Shown here one piece after another: positions 37,553 to 46,270 of a DNA stretch of 64,000 nucleotides; positions within the stretch are counted from its first letter, which is position 1; each line of letters opens with the position of its first letter. This stretch comes from Fontivita pretiosa (GTDB taxonomy: Bacteria; Planctomycetota; Phycisphaerae; Tepidisphaerales; Tepidisphaeraceae). The DNA lies in contig NZ_CP191258.1 in NCBI RefSeq assembly GCF_050410795.1, positions 868,001-932,000 of the forward strand, written 5' to 3'. The position numbers and the translations under genes were made by a program. The notes under the pieces are model-generated. The model was not told where the DNA came from, searched no databases, and was given only the letters and a program-made list of their open reading frames with translations.

Positions 37553-38074
37553 ATGAATGGACGATCCATACGGTTTCTCTCGGAAGAGCAACTGCTGGCG
37601 GAATGCCGGGTGGATGTGTATCGCGGCTCGGGCCCCGGCGGGCAGAAGCGAAACAAGACCAGCAATTCCATCCGGGTGACGCACCTGCCCACCGGAATCA
37701 GCGCCATCGCCGAAGAGTCGCGATCACAGGCGGAAAACAAGATGCGGGCGATCAGGCGGCTTCGGCTGAAGCTGGCCGTCGAGCTGCGCGAGCCGGTCGA
37801 TCCGCTGCAATGGGAGCCGCCGGACTGGTTTGTCTCCATCCGTCATCACGGTCGAATCGAGGCGTCCTACCGGCATCCGTACTACGCGCCGACGGCGGGG
37901 CTGATTCTGGATCTTCTCAAGGCCGTTCACGGAAGCCCGGCCGACGTGGGTGTGATGCTCGGCGTGCCGACCACGACAATCATTCGATTCCTGGAAAGTG
38001 AGCCGATGCTCTGGACCGCCGCCAATCGGATCCGCGCCGAGCTTGGATTACCAGCCCTGCGACACCGCGAGTGA
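37553..38074 (+). CDS. Release-factor-like protein with GGQ domain
   Basis: A 173-residue class I release-factor-like protein. The peptidyl-hydrolase motif is YRGSGPGGQKRNK, with downstream TSNSIRVTHLPTGISAIAEESRSQAENK matching the GGQ domain of RF1/RF2. The codon-recognition domains (PxT/SPF anticodon regions) are absent, so it may be a rescue factor like ArfB/YaeJ or a free-standing hydrolase. The C-terminal 80 residues (EPPDWFVSIRHHG to LGLPALRHRE) are not the basic ArfB tail and look helical. Function in ribosome rescue is inferred. Confidence 0.83.
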   Translation: MNGRSIRFLSEEQLLAECRVDVYRGSGPGGQKRNKTSNSIRVTHLPTGISAIAEESRSQAENKMRAIRRLRLKLAVELREPVDPLQWEPPDWFVSIRHHGRIEASYRHPYYAPTAGLILDLLKAVHGSPADVGVMLGVPTTTIIRFLESEPMLWTAANRIRAELGLPALRHRE

Positions 38075-38138
38075 TGCTCGTCGGCACACGCCCGTGCTGG
38101 ACATGACGGCCGGTCCCCGCTATCACACAAGCACCACC

Positions 38139-39431
38139 ATGCAACCGCAAGTTCGGCCTACCATCGGCAAGAGCGACTGGTTTATCCATGATCGTTTCGG
38201 CATGTTCATCCACTGGGGCCTGTATGCGCTTGGCGCCCGGCACGAGTGGCTGATGCACAACGAGCGGATTCCTGTTGAGGAGTACGAGCGACGCTACTTC
38301 AGGCATTTCGACCCGGACCTGTACGATCCCGAGCTTTGGGCGACGGCGGCGGCGAACGCGGGAATGAAGTATTTCGTGGTCACCAGCAAACACCACGAGG
38401 GGTTCTGCCTGTGGGATTCGAAATTCACCGATTACAAGTCCACCAACACGCCGTGCGGCAAGGATCTGCTCACGCCGATGATCAACGCGTTCCGCTCACG
38501 TGGACTGCGCGCAGGGCTGTACTACTCGCTGATTGACTGGCATCACCCACAGTTCGTGCTTGACCGTCACATCGGGCCTTATCGCGATCATCCAGATCGC
38601 GAGAAGCTCAACGTCGGGCGGGACCAGAACAAGTATGCCGATTATCTGCACGCGCAGGTGCGCGAGCTGATCACGCTGTATCACCCGGACATCATGTGGT
38701 TCGATTTTTCCTACCCCAAGCCGGACGGCAGCGGCAAGGGGCGGGCGGACTGGCGCAGCGAAGAGTTGTACAAGATGGTTCGGGAGCTGGCGCCGGATAT
38801 TCTGATCGATGACCGGCTGGACCTGCCCGACGCATGGGATTTCAAGACCCCCGAGCAGACCCAGCCGCGAAAGTGGGTGGAAGTCAACGGTACGCGCGTG
38901 GTGTGGGAGGCGTGTCAGACATTCTCCGGATCATGGGGCTATCACCGTGACGAATCGGACTGGAGAAGCGTCGATGAGCTGGTGCGAACGCTGATCGACT
39001 GCGTGTCCAAGGGCGGGAACCTGCTGCTGAACGTCGGGCCGACCGGACGCGGCGAACTCGATCCCCGCGCGCTGGATCGGCTCAGCGGCATCGGCGAATG
39101 GATGAAGCGGCACAGCCGCAGCATCTATGGCTGCACCGAGGCGCCGGCCGACCAGTTCATCTGCCCGCAGGATTGCCGCCTGACATACAACCCGCAAACG
39201 CGGCGGCTGTATGTGCACATCTTCGCCTGGCCGTACAAGCACCTTCACCTGGACGGACTGGCAGGCAGAGTTGAGTACGCGCAATTGCTCCATGACGCCA
39301 GCGAAGTGAAGATGAATCTGGACGACTGGCACGCCAAACAGATCGGCTCGCAGCAGGCCACGCTCACCCTGAACCTGCCCAAGCAGAAGCCGGACGTGAC
39401 AGTGCCGGTGATCGAGCTTTTCCTCAAGTGA
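38139..39431 (+). CDS. Alpha-L-fucosidase, GH29
   Basis: A 430-residue GH29 enzyme hydrolysing alpha-L-fucosides. The catalytic barrel begins WFIHDRFGMFIHWGLYALGARHEWL, then YFVVTSKHHEGFCLWDS and AGLYYSLIDWHHP. The nucleophile Asp lies in HPDIMWFDFSYP. NVGPTGRGELDPRALDRLSGIGEWM marks the end of the barrel, followed by a small beta-sandwich. No signal peptide is visible, so it may act inside the cell. Start is uncertain: an ATG 36 bases upstream is also in frame. Confidence 0.93.
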   Translation: MQPQVRPTIGKSDWFIHDRFGMFIHWGLYALGARHEWLMHNERIPVEEYERRYFRHFDPDLYDPELWATAAANAGMKYFVVTSKHHEGFCLWDSKFTDYKSTNTPCGKDLLTPMINAFRSRGLRAGLYYSLIDWHHPQFVLDRHIGPYRDHPDREKLNVGRDQNKYADYLHAQVRELITLYHPDIMWFDFSYPKPDGSGKGRADWRSEELYKMVRELAPDILIDDRLDLPDAWDFKTPEQTQPRKWVEVNGTRVVWEACQTFSGSWGYHRDESDWRSVDELVRTLIDCVSKGGNLLLNVGPTGRGELDPRALDRLSGIGEWMKRHSRSIYGCTEAPADQFICPQDCRLTYNPQTRRLYVHIFAWPYKHLHLDGLAGRVEYAQLLHDASEVKMNLDDWHAKQIGSQQATLTLNLPKQKPDVTVPVIELFLK

Positions 39432-39698
39432 GTGAAACCTGTGCAGGGTTCACGGGGCCGGGTGTGATGCCCGTCACGCCCCCGCCCGGCGCGCGGGATT
39501 CCGCGTCTGTAAGGGCTTTGTCCCTACAGGCGGTACAGGCGTCGCGTCCGGCTGGGCCGTTGGACACGGCGTTCACGAGGCTGCGGCGGCTGCCGCTTAT
39601 TCCAGAGAAAATCCGTCAAAACATCCCCCAAATTCGCACCTTCCCCCGCTTTCCAACGTAGTTAAACAGCCGATGGGAGGAGTCGGAGGAAGTGCCCG

Positions 39699-41687
39699 AT
39701 GGGTTCTGTTCGTACCCCAGCAAAATCGCGCCAGTCGCAACCTCGAACCTCGCTGGAATCGCTGGAGCCACGCCGCCATTTGGCGTCATCCATGTGGCTT
39801 CAGGACAACATCGTCTACATCGCCGGCGACTTCTACGGCCCCACCACGGTGCGCATCACGCCGGACCTTCGTCGGATCAGCGTCAGCGGCGTGTCCGATA
39901 CCCGTGTCGCTCAGGTGGTGCGACAGCTCGGCGGCAGAACCCCGACAATGATCCGCATCCGCGGCGGGCGGTTCAGCGACAAGTTCATCGTCGAGCCGGG
40001 CGTGAGAATCCCGGTTCACATGGACGGGGGCACGGGCAAGAACATCCTGGTTGGCGGAAGCGGAAACGATACGCTCATTGGCGATGGGTCGCACGATCGC
40101 ATCATCACGGGCGGCGGCAACGATTACGTGCTGGCGGGCGGCGGCAATGACACGGTCTGGGGTGATCGCGACGACACCGTTTGGGGCGACAACGGCCTGG
40201 ATGTGCTCAACGGCGTGAACGACGCCGACAACCTCGCTTATCCACCGGCGGTTGGGCGCTCGCCCCTGGTGCCGGGGGAGTTCAAGCTGTCCGCCAGCGG
40301 CGGTTCACTGGGAGTCTCGATCTACAGTCTGACAGTCGCCGATGTGCTCGCTGGTAGCGGCGCCAGCGCCACGCTTGGCCCGGAACGCAATCTCACGGTC
40401 AGGAAGATCTCACAGACAACGCTTGGCAACACAGTGGCGCAGCTCTGGTCCACTGCGGATGGGCTCATCACGATCCAGTTCGTGATGATTGACTCGACAA
40501 TGGCAAGCAATATCGCGATGACGCTGACCAACCGCAGCGCTGCGCGAATCACACAGATCCATCTGGACATGCCCTGGATTCTGACCGATGCCTCGCCCGA
40601 TCATGCGATCAAGTCCACGTTCAAAGGCGGGGCTGATCGACCCTGGACCAACGGCGGCATCCTCCAGGGCAGCGATGCAACCTGGCCCGGCTACGCCTAT
40701 TCCCCATTTGCCGTCTTCTACAACAGGCGAACCGGTGAAGGCGTGTCGTTCACGGCGTTCAACGATGAACTGGATTTAACTCAGATCTCCTGGACTTTGG
40801 ACACCGATCGCGCCACCCCCTCGGTGCACTTCTGGCCGAACCTGGATCAAGCGGGCAGCAGCACCTACGAGATGGAGCTGTACCATTCCTGGAACATGCC
40901 CGAAGCACAGTATTCGCATTACCGCACGCGGTTTCTGGAGCGGTTCATGGCGCGCAAGGGTATTCCTGAAGCGATCTATCGCAAACAGGGTGTATGGGGT
41001 TATGCCGACTGGGTGAATTACAACGAGACGCTCGAGCAGGTTGTGCAGAACGCGATGAACTACGGCGCCAGCGGGTTTGTGATGTGGTCGCCGGGGGATG
41101 GACTGACCCCTCATTACGAACCGTTCCACCCCGGTTTCCCCTGGGCTTCATCGCTGCTTTCGACGAGCAGGCTGCCAGGACTTCAGGGGCTGGGCGTGCT
41201 GATCAACCCGTACATTTCGCTGCGCATCCAGAATCCCGATGGAACCTGGCGCAACGATCTGCGGTATCTGGACGATCCGCAACACCGTGCCTGGCTCACG
41301 GCGCAGCGCGATGACATGGTCGCGCGCGGAGTGAACTTCGCGTATTGGGATACGGGCGGCACTCCGGCACAGGGCAGCGGGCTGGATTGGCTGGATGTCC
41401 TCTGGAGCTTCAAGCGCGTGGGGATTACCGTGGCGCCGGAGCAGTCCGCCGACGTCGCCGTCTGGGTAACCGGCGCCAACCTGCACTGGCCGTATTCCTG
41501 GGGCGACTACGTTGTCGCCAAGGCCGTGACGCCCAATGCCACTCAATTCGCTGTGGGGAATACGACCGAGATGCGCATCATCAACGGACGCGAGATGCGC
41601 TGGTGGGAGCATGCGACGTACCACGGCATGGTTCCCATCCTTCGTCAACTTCAGCTTCAGGAACGTTGGGAACTGCTGGGCAACTGA
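39699..41687 (+). CDS. Secreted LEPR-xLL / RTX-repeat protein with a putative glycosidase domain
   Basis: A 662-residue protein, ATG after a GGAGGAAG-rich leader. The N-terminus carries SLESLEPRRHLASS, the planctomycete LEPR-xLL type motif associated with surface export. A beta-rich segment precedes RTX-like Ca-binding repeats (GGSGNDTLIGDGSHDR, GGGNDYVLAGGGNDTVWGD, about residues 110-165). A beta-sandwich (about 195-390) then leads to a barrel-like region with WGYADWVNYNETLEQVVQNAMNYGASGFVMW and VLINPYISL and, later, GVNFAYWDTGG. The layout resembles GH36/GH27-like carbohydrases, but I cannot assign a family. The 3' end overlaps the convergent GT2 gene by 31 bases. Confidence 0.75.
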   Translation: MGSVRTPAKSRQSQPRTSLESLEPRRHLASSMWLQDNIVYIAGDFYGPTTVRITPDLRRISVSGVSDTRVAQVVRQLGGRTPTMIRIRGGRFSDKFIVEPGVRIPVHMDGGTGKNILVGGSGNDTLIGDGSHDRIITGGGNDYVLAGGGNDTVWGDRDDTVWGDNGLDVLNGVNDADNLAYPPAVGRSPLVPGEFKLSASGGSLGVSIYSLTVADVLAGSGASATLGPERNLTVRKISQTTLGNTVAQLWSTADGLITIQFVMIDSTMASNIAMTLTNRSAARITQIHLDMPWILTDASPDHAIKSTFKGGADRPWTNGGILQGSDATWPGYAYSPFAVFYNRRTGEGVSFTAFNDELDLTQISWTLDTDRATPSVHFWPNLDQAGSSTYEMELYHSWNMPEAQYSHYRTRFLERFMARKGIPEAIYRKQGVWGYADWVNYNETLEQVVQNAMNYGASGFVMWSPGDGLTPHYEPFHPGFPWASSLLSTSRLPGLQGLGVLINPYISLRIQNPDGTWRNDLRYLDDPQHRAWLTAQRDDMVARGVNFAYWDTGGTPAQGSGLDWLDVLWSFKRVGITVAPEQSADVAVWVTGANLHWPYSWGDYVVAKAVTPNATQFAVGNTTEMRIINGREMRWWEHATYHGMVPILRQLQLQERWELLGN

Positions 41688-42877
41688 GACTTGTGAACCG
41701 GCGAGAGGAACTCAGTGCCGCGCCAGGTAATCCGGCCGGTCCGGCACTTGTGCAGCGCGAAGGTGAGCACCGCAAGCAGCATCGGCGCCGTCGCGGGCAT
41801 CAGAAGCGCATGCATCCAACCGACGCCCGCCCACCGGTAAACCAATCCCACATGCAACGTCATGAGCACCAGGTGCGCCGTTGAAGCCGCCAGCAGCAGA
41901 CCGGATTCGGCGCTCGTGGCCAGCCCGAAGACTCCCATCGCCAGCGCCGGATAGACGGTCAGAACACTGCACACCACGAAGACCATCGCGGCCAGGATCC
42001 GTCCCGGCCGCAGGCGCACTGTCCCGCAGTAGATCCGCGCCCAGCCTTGGAACATCTGCCGCAGACTGCTGTGCATTCGCGTGGCCGCCAGGTGCGCGCC
42101 ACTGAACAATCGCGTCTTGAACCCGCGCGCCTTCAGCAGCCGCATCAGCTCGACATCCTCGGTGATTCGATCCTTCACCGCCGCATGCCCCCCGACCGCT
42201 TCGTAGGCGCTGCGCCGAACGAGGAAGAACTGACCGTTGGCGGCGGCGATGTCCCGGCGGCGGTCCAGATTGGTCAGCGACACGACGTTCATGATCGCCC
42301 ACGTCGCCGCCAGCGCCGGAAGCATCCATCGCTCCAGAAAGCTGTGACATTCCAAACGCGTGAGGACGCTCAGGGCGTCGTAGTTTCGCGCCAGCGCCAG
42401 CGAAATCGCCGCCGACAGCGCATTGGGCTCCAGTGTCACGTCCGAGTCGACAAACAGCAGCCACTGCCCCGATGCCTGCTGTGACCCCAGACACAGCGCA
42501 TGACACTTGCCCAACCAACCCGCGGGCAATGACTCCTGAGACACATGAATGACGCGCAGCCGTTGATCCCGCGCCGCAATTCGATCCAATATCGCGCCGG
42601 TGTCATCCGTGCTCCGATCGTCGATCGCGATCACATCGAACTTCGGATAATCCTGCGCCAACACAGACTCGATGCATCTGCCGATGCCTTTGGCTTCGTC
42701 TTTGGCCGGAACCAGAATCGTGACGTGGGGTGGATCAGCCGGCAGTTGCCCGCGCCAGCGTCGCAATCGGTCCATCCGCGCCCGTCCCACCAGCAGCCCC
42801 GCCAGCATCAACATCCACGCCGCCGGGCCTATCAGCGCGTAACAGACCAGCAATGTTGGCGAATCAGGGAGATTCAA
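41657..42877 (-). CDS. Membrane glycosyltransferase, GT2 family
   Basis: A 406-residue GT-A enzyme with membrane segments at both ends. An N-terminal TM (LLVCYALIGPAAWMLMLAGLLVG) precedes the GT2 domain: VTILVPAKDEAKGIGRCIESVLAQDYPKFDVIAIDDRSTDDTG, GQWLLFVDSDVTLEPNAL (the DxD-like metal site) and ITEDVELMRLLKARG. MFQGWARI follows, and three or four C-terminal TM helices (FVVCSVLTVYPALAMGVFGL and after). It resembles HpnB/CruC-type lipid or carotenoid glycosyltransferases. The TTG start is weakly supported. It overlaps the RTX gene tail to tail. Confidence 0.87.
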   Translation of the reverse strand: MNLPDSPTLLVCYALIGPAAWMLMLAGLLVGRARMDRLRRWRGQLPADPPHVTILVPAKDEAKGIGRCIESVLAQDYPKFDVIAIDDRSTDDTGAILDRIAARDQRLRVIHVSQESLPAGWLGKCHALCLGSQQASGQWLLFVDSDVTLEPNALSAAISLALARNYDALSVLTRLECHSFLERWMLPALAATWAIMNVVSLTNLDRRRDIAAANGQFFLVRRSAYEAVGGHAAVKDRITEDVELMRLLKARGFKTRLFSGAHLAATRMHSSLRQMFQGWARIYCGTVRLRPGRILAAMVFVVCSVLTVYPALAMGVFGLATSAESGLLLAASTAHLVLMTLHVGLVYRWAGVGWMHALLMPATAPMLLAVLTFALHKCRTGRITWRGTEFLSPVHKSQLPSSSQRS

Positions 42878-42953
42878 GCGTCAGGCATCAAAAGCAAAAC
42901 CCCGGAGAAAGCAACTCCGGGGCTGTGTTCTGAACAACGGCGGGCCATTCCGA

Positions 42954-44468
42954 TCACACCGGCCGAACCGGCGCGGCACCGGAAGCGAACAGCTTCTTGG
43001 CCTCGCCGACCAGGTAGAAGCTGCCGGTGATGCAGATCAGGTCCTCCTTGGTCACGGCGCGATTGGCGATCTCCAGTGCCGCCGACAGATTCGGCGCCAC
43101 CTGCGCCATCTTCCCGTACAACTCGACGTACCGTGCGGCCAGCTCCTCCGGATCGGCCGTGCGGATGTTGTTCACGTTGGTGAAGATCACCTTGTCGGCA
43201 CCGCTGGTGATACGTTCGAGCATCCCCGGCACGTCCTTATCCGCGCAACACCCGAAAATGACCACCATCGAGTCGTACGGAATGTGCTGCCCGATGGCGC
43301 GCATCATCGCGTCGATACTGGCGGCGTTGTGCGCGCCGTCTACCAGAACCCGTGGATTGGTGCAGATCAACTCCATGCGACCGGGAATCTGCGTCCTGGC
43401 CAGGCCCTCCATGCAACGCTGATCGTTCAGGGCGAAGCCGCGCATCTTCAGCCGGTCGATCACCGCCAGCGCCAAGCCGCAGTTCAGTGCCTGATGCTCG
43501 CCCAGCAACGGCACCGCCAGGTGCTCAAACTTGCTTTGCGGAGTCGTCAGGCACACACGGTTGTGCGGCCCGAGCATTCGGCTGGATTCAAAGCGGTAAC
43601 TGAACTCGATGGTCTTGCCCGTGATGTCCAGCGGCGCGCCGACTTTCTCGGCCACACGCTTGAGCACCGCCTCAACCTCCGGCGGCTGCATGACCGTCAC
43701 CGCCGGCACGCCGGGCTTGAAGATCCCGGCCTTTTCTTCGGCGATCTTCTCCAGCGTCCCGCCGAGCTGCGCCATATGGTCCTTGCTGATGCTGGTAATT
43801 GCCGTGACTTCAGGCTTGACGACGTTGGTGCTGTCCAGTCGCCCGCCCAGGCCCGTCTCGATCACCGCGATATCTACCTTCTGTTCCGCAAAATACTTAA
43901 ACGCGATCGCGGTGAGCACATCGAAATACGTCGGCGTCGGGCGCGCCCGCAGAACCATCGGTTGAACCATCCGCACCAGCCGAGCAAAGTCCGGCTGAGA
44001 GATCATCTGCCCGTTGATCTGAATCCGCTCGCGAATGTCCACCAAGTGGGGGCTGGTGTACAAGCCCACCTTGTAACCGTTGCCTTCGAGCATGGCGGCG
44101 AGCATGGCGCAGGTGCTGCCCTTGCCCTTGGTCCCGGCCACATGAACGCAGCGGAAATGATCCTGAGGATTGCCCAGCTTCCGCAGCAGCGTCCGCATAC
44201 GATCTAAGTCGAAGGTCTGGGCGTTATAGCGGACGATGCGCATCTTTTCGTAGTCGCTCAGGGTTGCAAGAAATCGCAACGCCTTGGTGTAAGGGCTGGG
44301 CGACGGGTTTGCAGTCGGCTGATGCGCTTTGACCGCCACCCGGGGATGCGCGGGGGAGCGATCTCCAGGCCGCTCACGCACCGCAGGCGCGGTTCGGGCG
44401 GACTTGGCGTTCACGGCGACGGTCCGTCGCCGAGAGGTACTACGGGTTGCTTTGGCGCGGACTGCCAT
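42954..44468 (-). CDS. folC: Folylpolyglutamate/dihydrofolate synthase FolC with basic N-terminal extension
   Basis: A 504-residue Mur-ligase-family enzyme adding glutamate to folates. The core begins at about residue 60: ALRFLATLSDYEK, the P-loop VAGTKGKGSTCAMLA, YTSPHLVDIRERIQING, VIETGLGGRLDSTNVV and LVDGAHNAASIDAMM. The first 55-60 residues are rich in Arg, Ala, Ser, Thr and Pro with little hydrophobicity; they are not part of the usual fold and look like an unstructured basic tail. The ATG has GGTAGGA before it. Convergent with no partner; rimO lies divergent 291 bases away. Confidence 0.93.
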   Translation of the reverse strand: MAVRAKATRSTSRRRTVAVNAKSARTAPAVRERPGDRSPAHPRVAVKAHQPTANPSPSPYTKALRFLATLSDYEKMRIVRYNAQTFDLDRMRTLLRKLGNPQDHFRCVHVAGTKGKGSTCAMLAAMLEGNGYKVGLYTSPHLVDIRERIQINGQMISQPDFARLVRMVQPMVLRARPTPTYFDVLTAIAFKYFAEQKVDIAVIETGLGGRLDSTNVVKPEVTAITSISKDHMAQLGGTLEKIAEEKAGIFKPGVPAVTVMQPPEVEAVLKRVAEKVGAPLDITGKTIEFSYRFESSRMLGPHNRVCLTTPQSKFEHLAVPLLGEHQALNCGLALAVIDRLKMRGFALNDQRCMEGLARTQIPGRMELICTNPRVLVDGAHNAASIDAMMRAIGQHIPYDSMVVIFGCCADKDVPGMLERITSGADKVIFTNVNNIRTADPEELAARYVELYGKMAQVAPNLSAALEIANRAVTKEDLICITGSFYLVGEAKKLFASGAAPVRPV

Positions 44469-44759
44469 AGTCCTACCATCTTATCAACTCCTAACTCCCC
44501 TTTCAACAAAACGGTTAAATCACCACAGATTCGACGTTTACGGGGCTGACACGCCCCTAACATACATAAAGCCCTAACCACAATATCTTGCGCTTCTGCC
44601 TGGCCTGGTGCACGATTCGCTCATCCCGATCCGAACCCCTGCTGCTCTCCGGCGCCACTGGGTTTACTTTCGCCGCAGCGGCGGATAGAGTCCGCGCACG
44701 GCTTTTAGCGGCAACAGCATTGTCGCGCGCCCACTGAGCAGGACGCGCCAGCCAATCCC

Positions 44760-46232
44760 ATGACGCGAACCGCAAAACCCATCAGAACCGTCGCCTTCGT
44801 CAGTCTGGGCTGTCCCAAAAACCTCGTGGACAGCGAGCGGATGCTCGGCCTGCTGGCTGAAGACGGGCTGATCATCTCTTCCGATCCGGCCCAAGCCGAC
44901 GCCATCGTCATCAACACCTGTGGCTTCCTGGAAGCTTCCAAAATCGAGTCGATGGAACAGATCCAGCAGGCCATCGCATTGAAAAAACAGGGCCAGTGCA
45001 AGCGGATCATCGTGGCCGGCTGTCTGGTGCAACGTCACAAGACCGAACTTCTGGCCGAGGCGCCTGAGATCGACCGCCTGGTGGGCGTGTTCGATCGGGA
45101 GCACATCGTCCAGGCCGTCCGTGGCAGACAAAACCCTCGACAGCCGCACGGACATTATCTCGGGAAATACCACGACCTTTCGCGCCAGCAGTCCCAGGGC
45201 CGCGCCGCCAGCAGCAAGCCAACCAGGGCCACGCGCCTGCCGGTCTTCGAGGATGATCGCGGCAGACTCCGTCTGACTCCGCGCCACTATGCCTACCTGC
45301 GCATCAGCGAAGGCTGCAATCAGGGCTGCACTTTCTGCACGATCCCCTCGATCCGCGGGCCGATGCGTTCCAAACCGCTGGAGCATATCCTGGCCGAAGC
45401 ACGCGAGCTTGCCGCCGACGGCGCCGTCGAGCTGAACCTCATTGGCCAGGATACCACCAGCTACGGTACCGACATCGGCTACGCGCCGGGCCTGTCGGGA
45501 TTGCTCCGAACTCTGGATCGGGAACTCGCTGACGTCCGCTGGCTGCGGCTGATGTACGCCTACCCAAGCTGCTTCACCGACGAAATGATCGCCGCCATCG
45601 CCGAATGCGACCGCGTCGTGAAGTACATCGACATTCCCCTCCAGCACATCAACGACCAGATCCTCGCGAAGATGCGCCGTCGCGTGACTCGCAAACAGAT
45701 CGAAACACTGCTGGACAAGCTCCGGCGGCGGATCCCCGGGCTGGCGATCCGCACGACCTTTATTGCCGGCTCTCCGGGCGAGACCGACGCCCAGCATCAG
45801 GAACTCGTCCAGTTCGTAAAGGACTTCGGCTTCGACATGATGGGCGTGTTTGCCTACTCGCAGGAGCCGGGCACGGCGATGGGCCGGATGCCCGATCAGA
45901 TCCCCGATGACGTGAAGCAGCGGCGTGTCGAGGAACTGATGCTGGCCCAACAGCAGGTCGCATTCGCCAGGGCCGCAGCGATGGTCGGTAGAACTCTGGA
46001 AGTGCTCATCGACGCCCCGGCCCCCCCGTCCGCTTCAACCGGCGCGTTCGTCGCCCGATCTCAGTCGCAGGCGCCGGAAATCGACTCGGTCGTCTACGTC
46101 CGCACCGACCCATCGCGCAGGCTCCACCCCGGGCAGTTCGTGAACGTCAAGGTTGCGGGACATCGCGCCTACGATCTCATCGGTGATATCCCCAGAAAGC
46201 GATCGCGCTCGCTGACGGTCGTCGCCGGCTGA
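44760..46232 (+). CDS. rimO: Ribosomal protein S12 methylthiotransferase RimO
   Basis: A 490-residue radical SAM enzyme that methylthiolates Asp of ribosomal protein S12. The N-terminal UPF0004 domain has SLGCPKNLVDSERMLG, INTCGFLEASKIES and VAGCLVQR, giving the auxiliary Fe-S Cys. The radical SAM cluster is LRISEGCNQGCTFCTIPSIRG (CxxxCxxC). The C-terminal TRAM domain contains VYVRTDPSRRLHPGQFVNVKV. An insert of about 40 residues before the SAM domain is Arg/Ser/Gln-rich. It ends 38 bases before pgsA, and pgsA has its own promoter. Confidence 0.95.
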   Translation: MTRTAKPIRTVAFVSLGCPKNLVDSERMLGLLAEDGLIISSDPAQADAIVINTCGFLEASKIESMEQIQQAIALKKQGQCKRIIVAGCLVQRHKTELLAEAPEIDRLVGVFDREHIVQAVRGRQNPRQPHGHYLGKYHDLSRQQSQGRAASSKPTRATRLPVFEDDRGRLRLTPRHYAYLRISEGCNQGCTFCTIPSIRGPMRSKPLEHILAEARELAADGAVELNLIGQDTTSYGTDIGYAPGLSGLLRTLDRELADVRWLRLMYAYPSCFTDEMIAAIAECDRVVKYIDIPLQHINDQILAKMRRRVTRKQIETLLDKLRRRIPGLAIRTTFIAGSPGETDAQHQELVQFVKDFGFDMMGVFAYSQEPGTAMGRMPDQIPDDVKQRRVEELMLAQQQVAFARAAAMVGRTLEVLIDAPAPPSASTGAFVARSQSQAPEIDSVVYVRTDPSRRLHPGQFVNVKVAGHRAYDLIGDIPRKRSRSLTVVAG

Positions 46233-46261
46233 TTTGCTCGCCCGCCCCCCGCCCGTACAAT
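46233..46261 (+). promoter_or_regulatory. Sigma70-type promoter of pgsA
   Basis: TTTGCT (46233-46238), a 17-base spacer and TACAAT (46256-46261). Start is expected near 46267, only a few bases before the GTG at 46271, so the mRNA may be nearly leaderless. Confidence 0.5.
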
Positions 46262-46270
46262 CGCGCGGCG

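Noticed and set aside
39432..39698. A short plus-strand open frame (77 codons) before the RTX-protein gene.
   Set aside because: No motif, no ribosome-binding site and it runs through palindromic GC-rich sequence; treated as intergenic.
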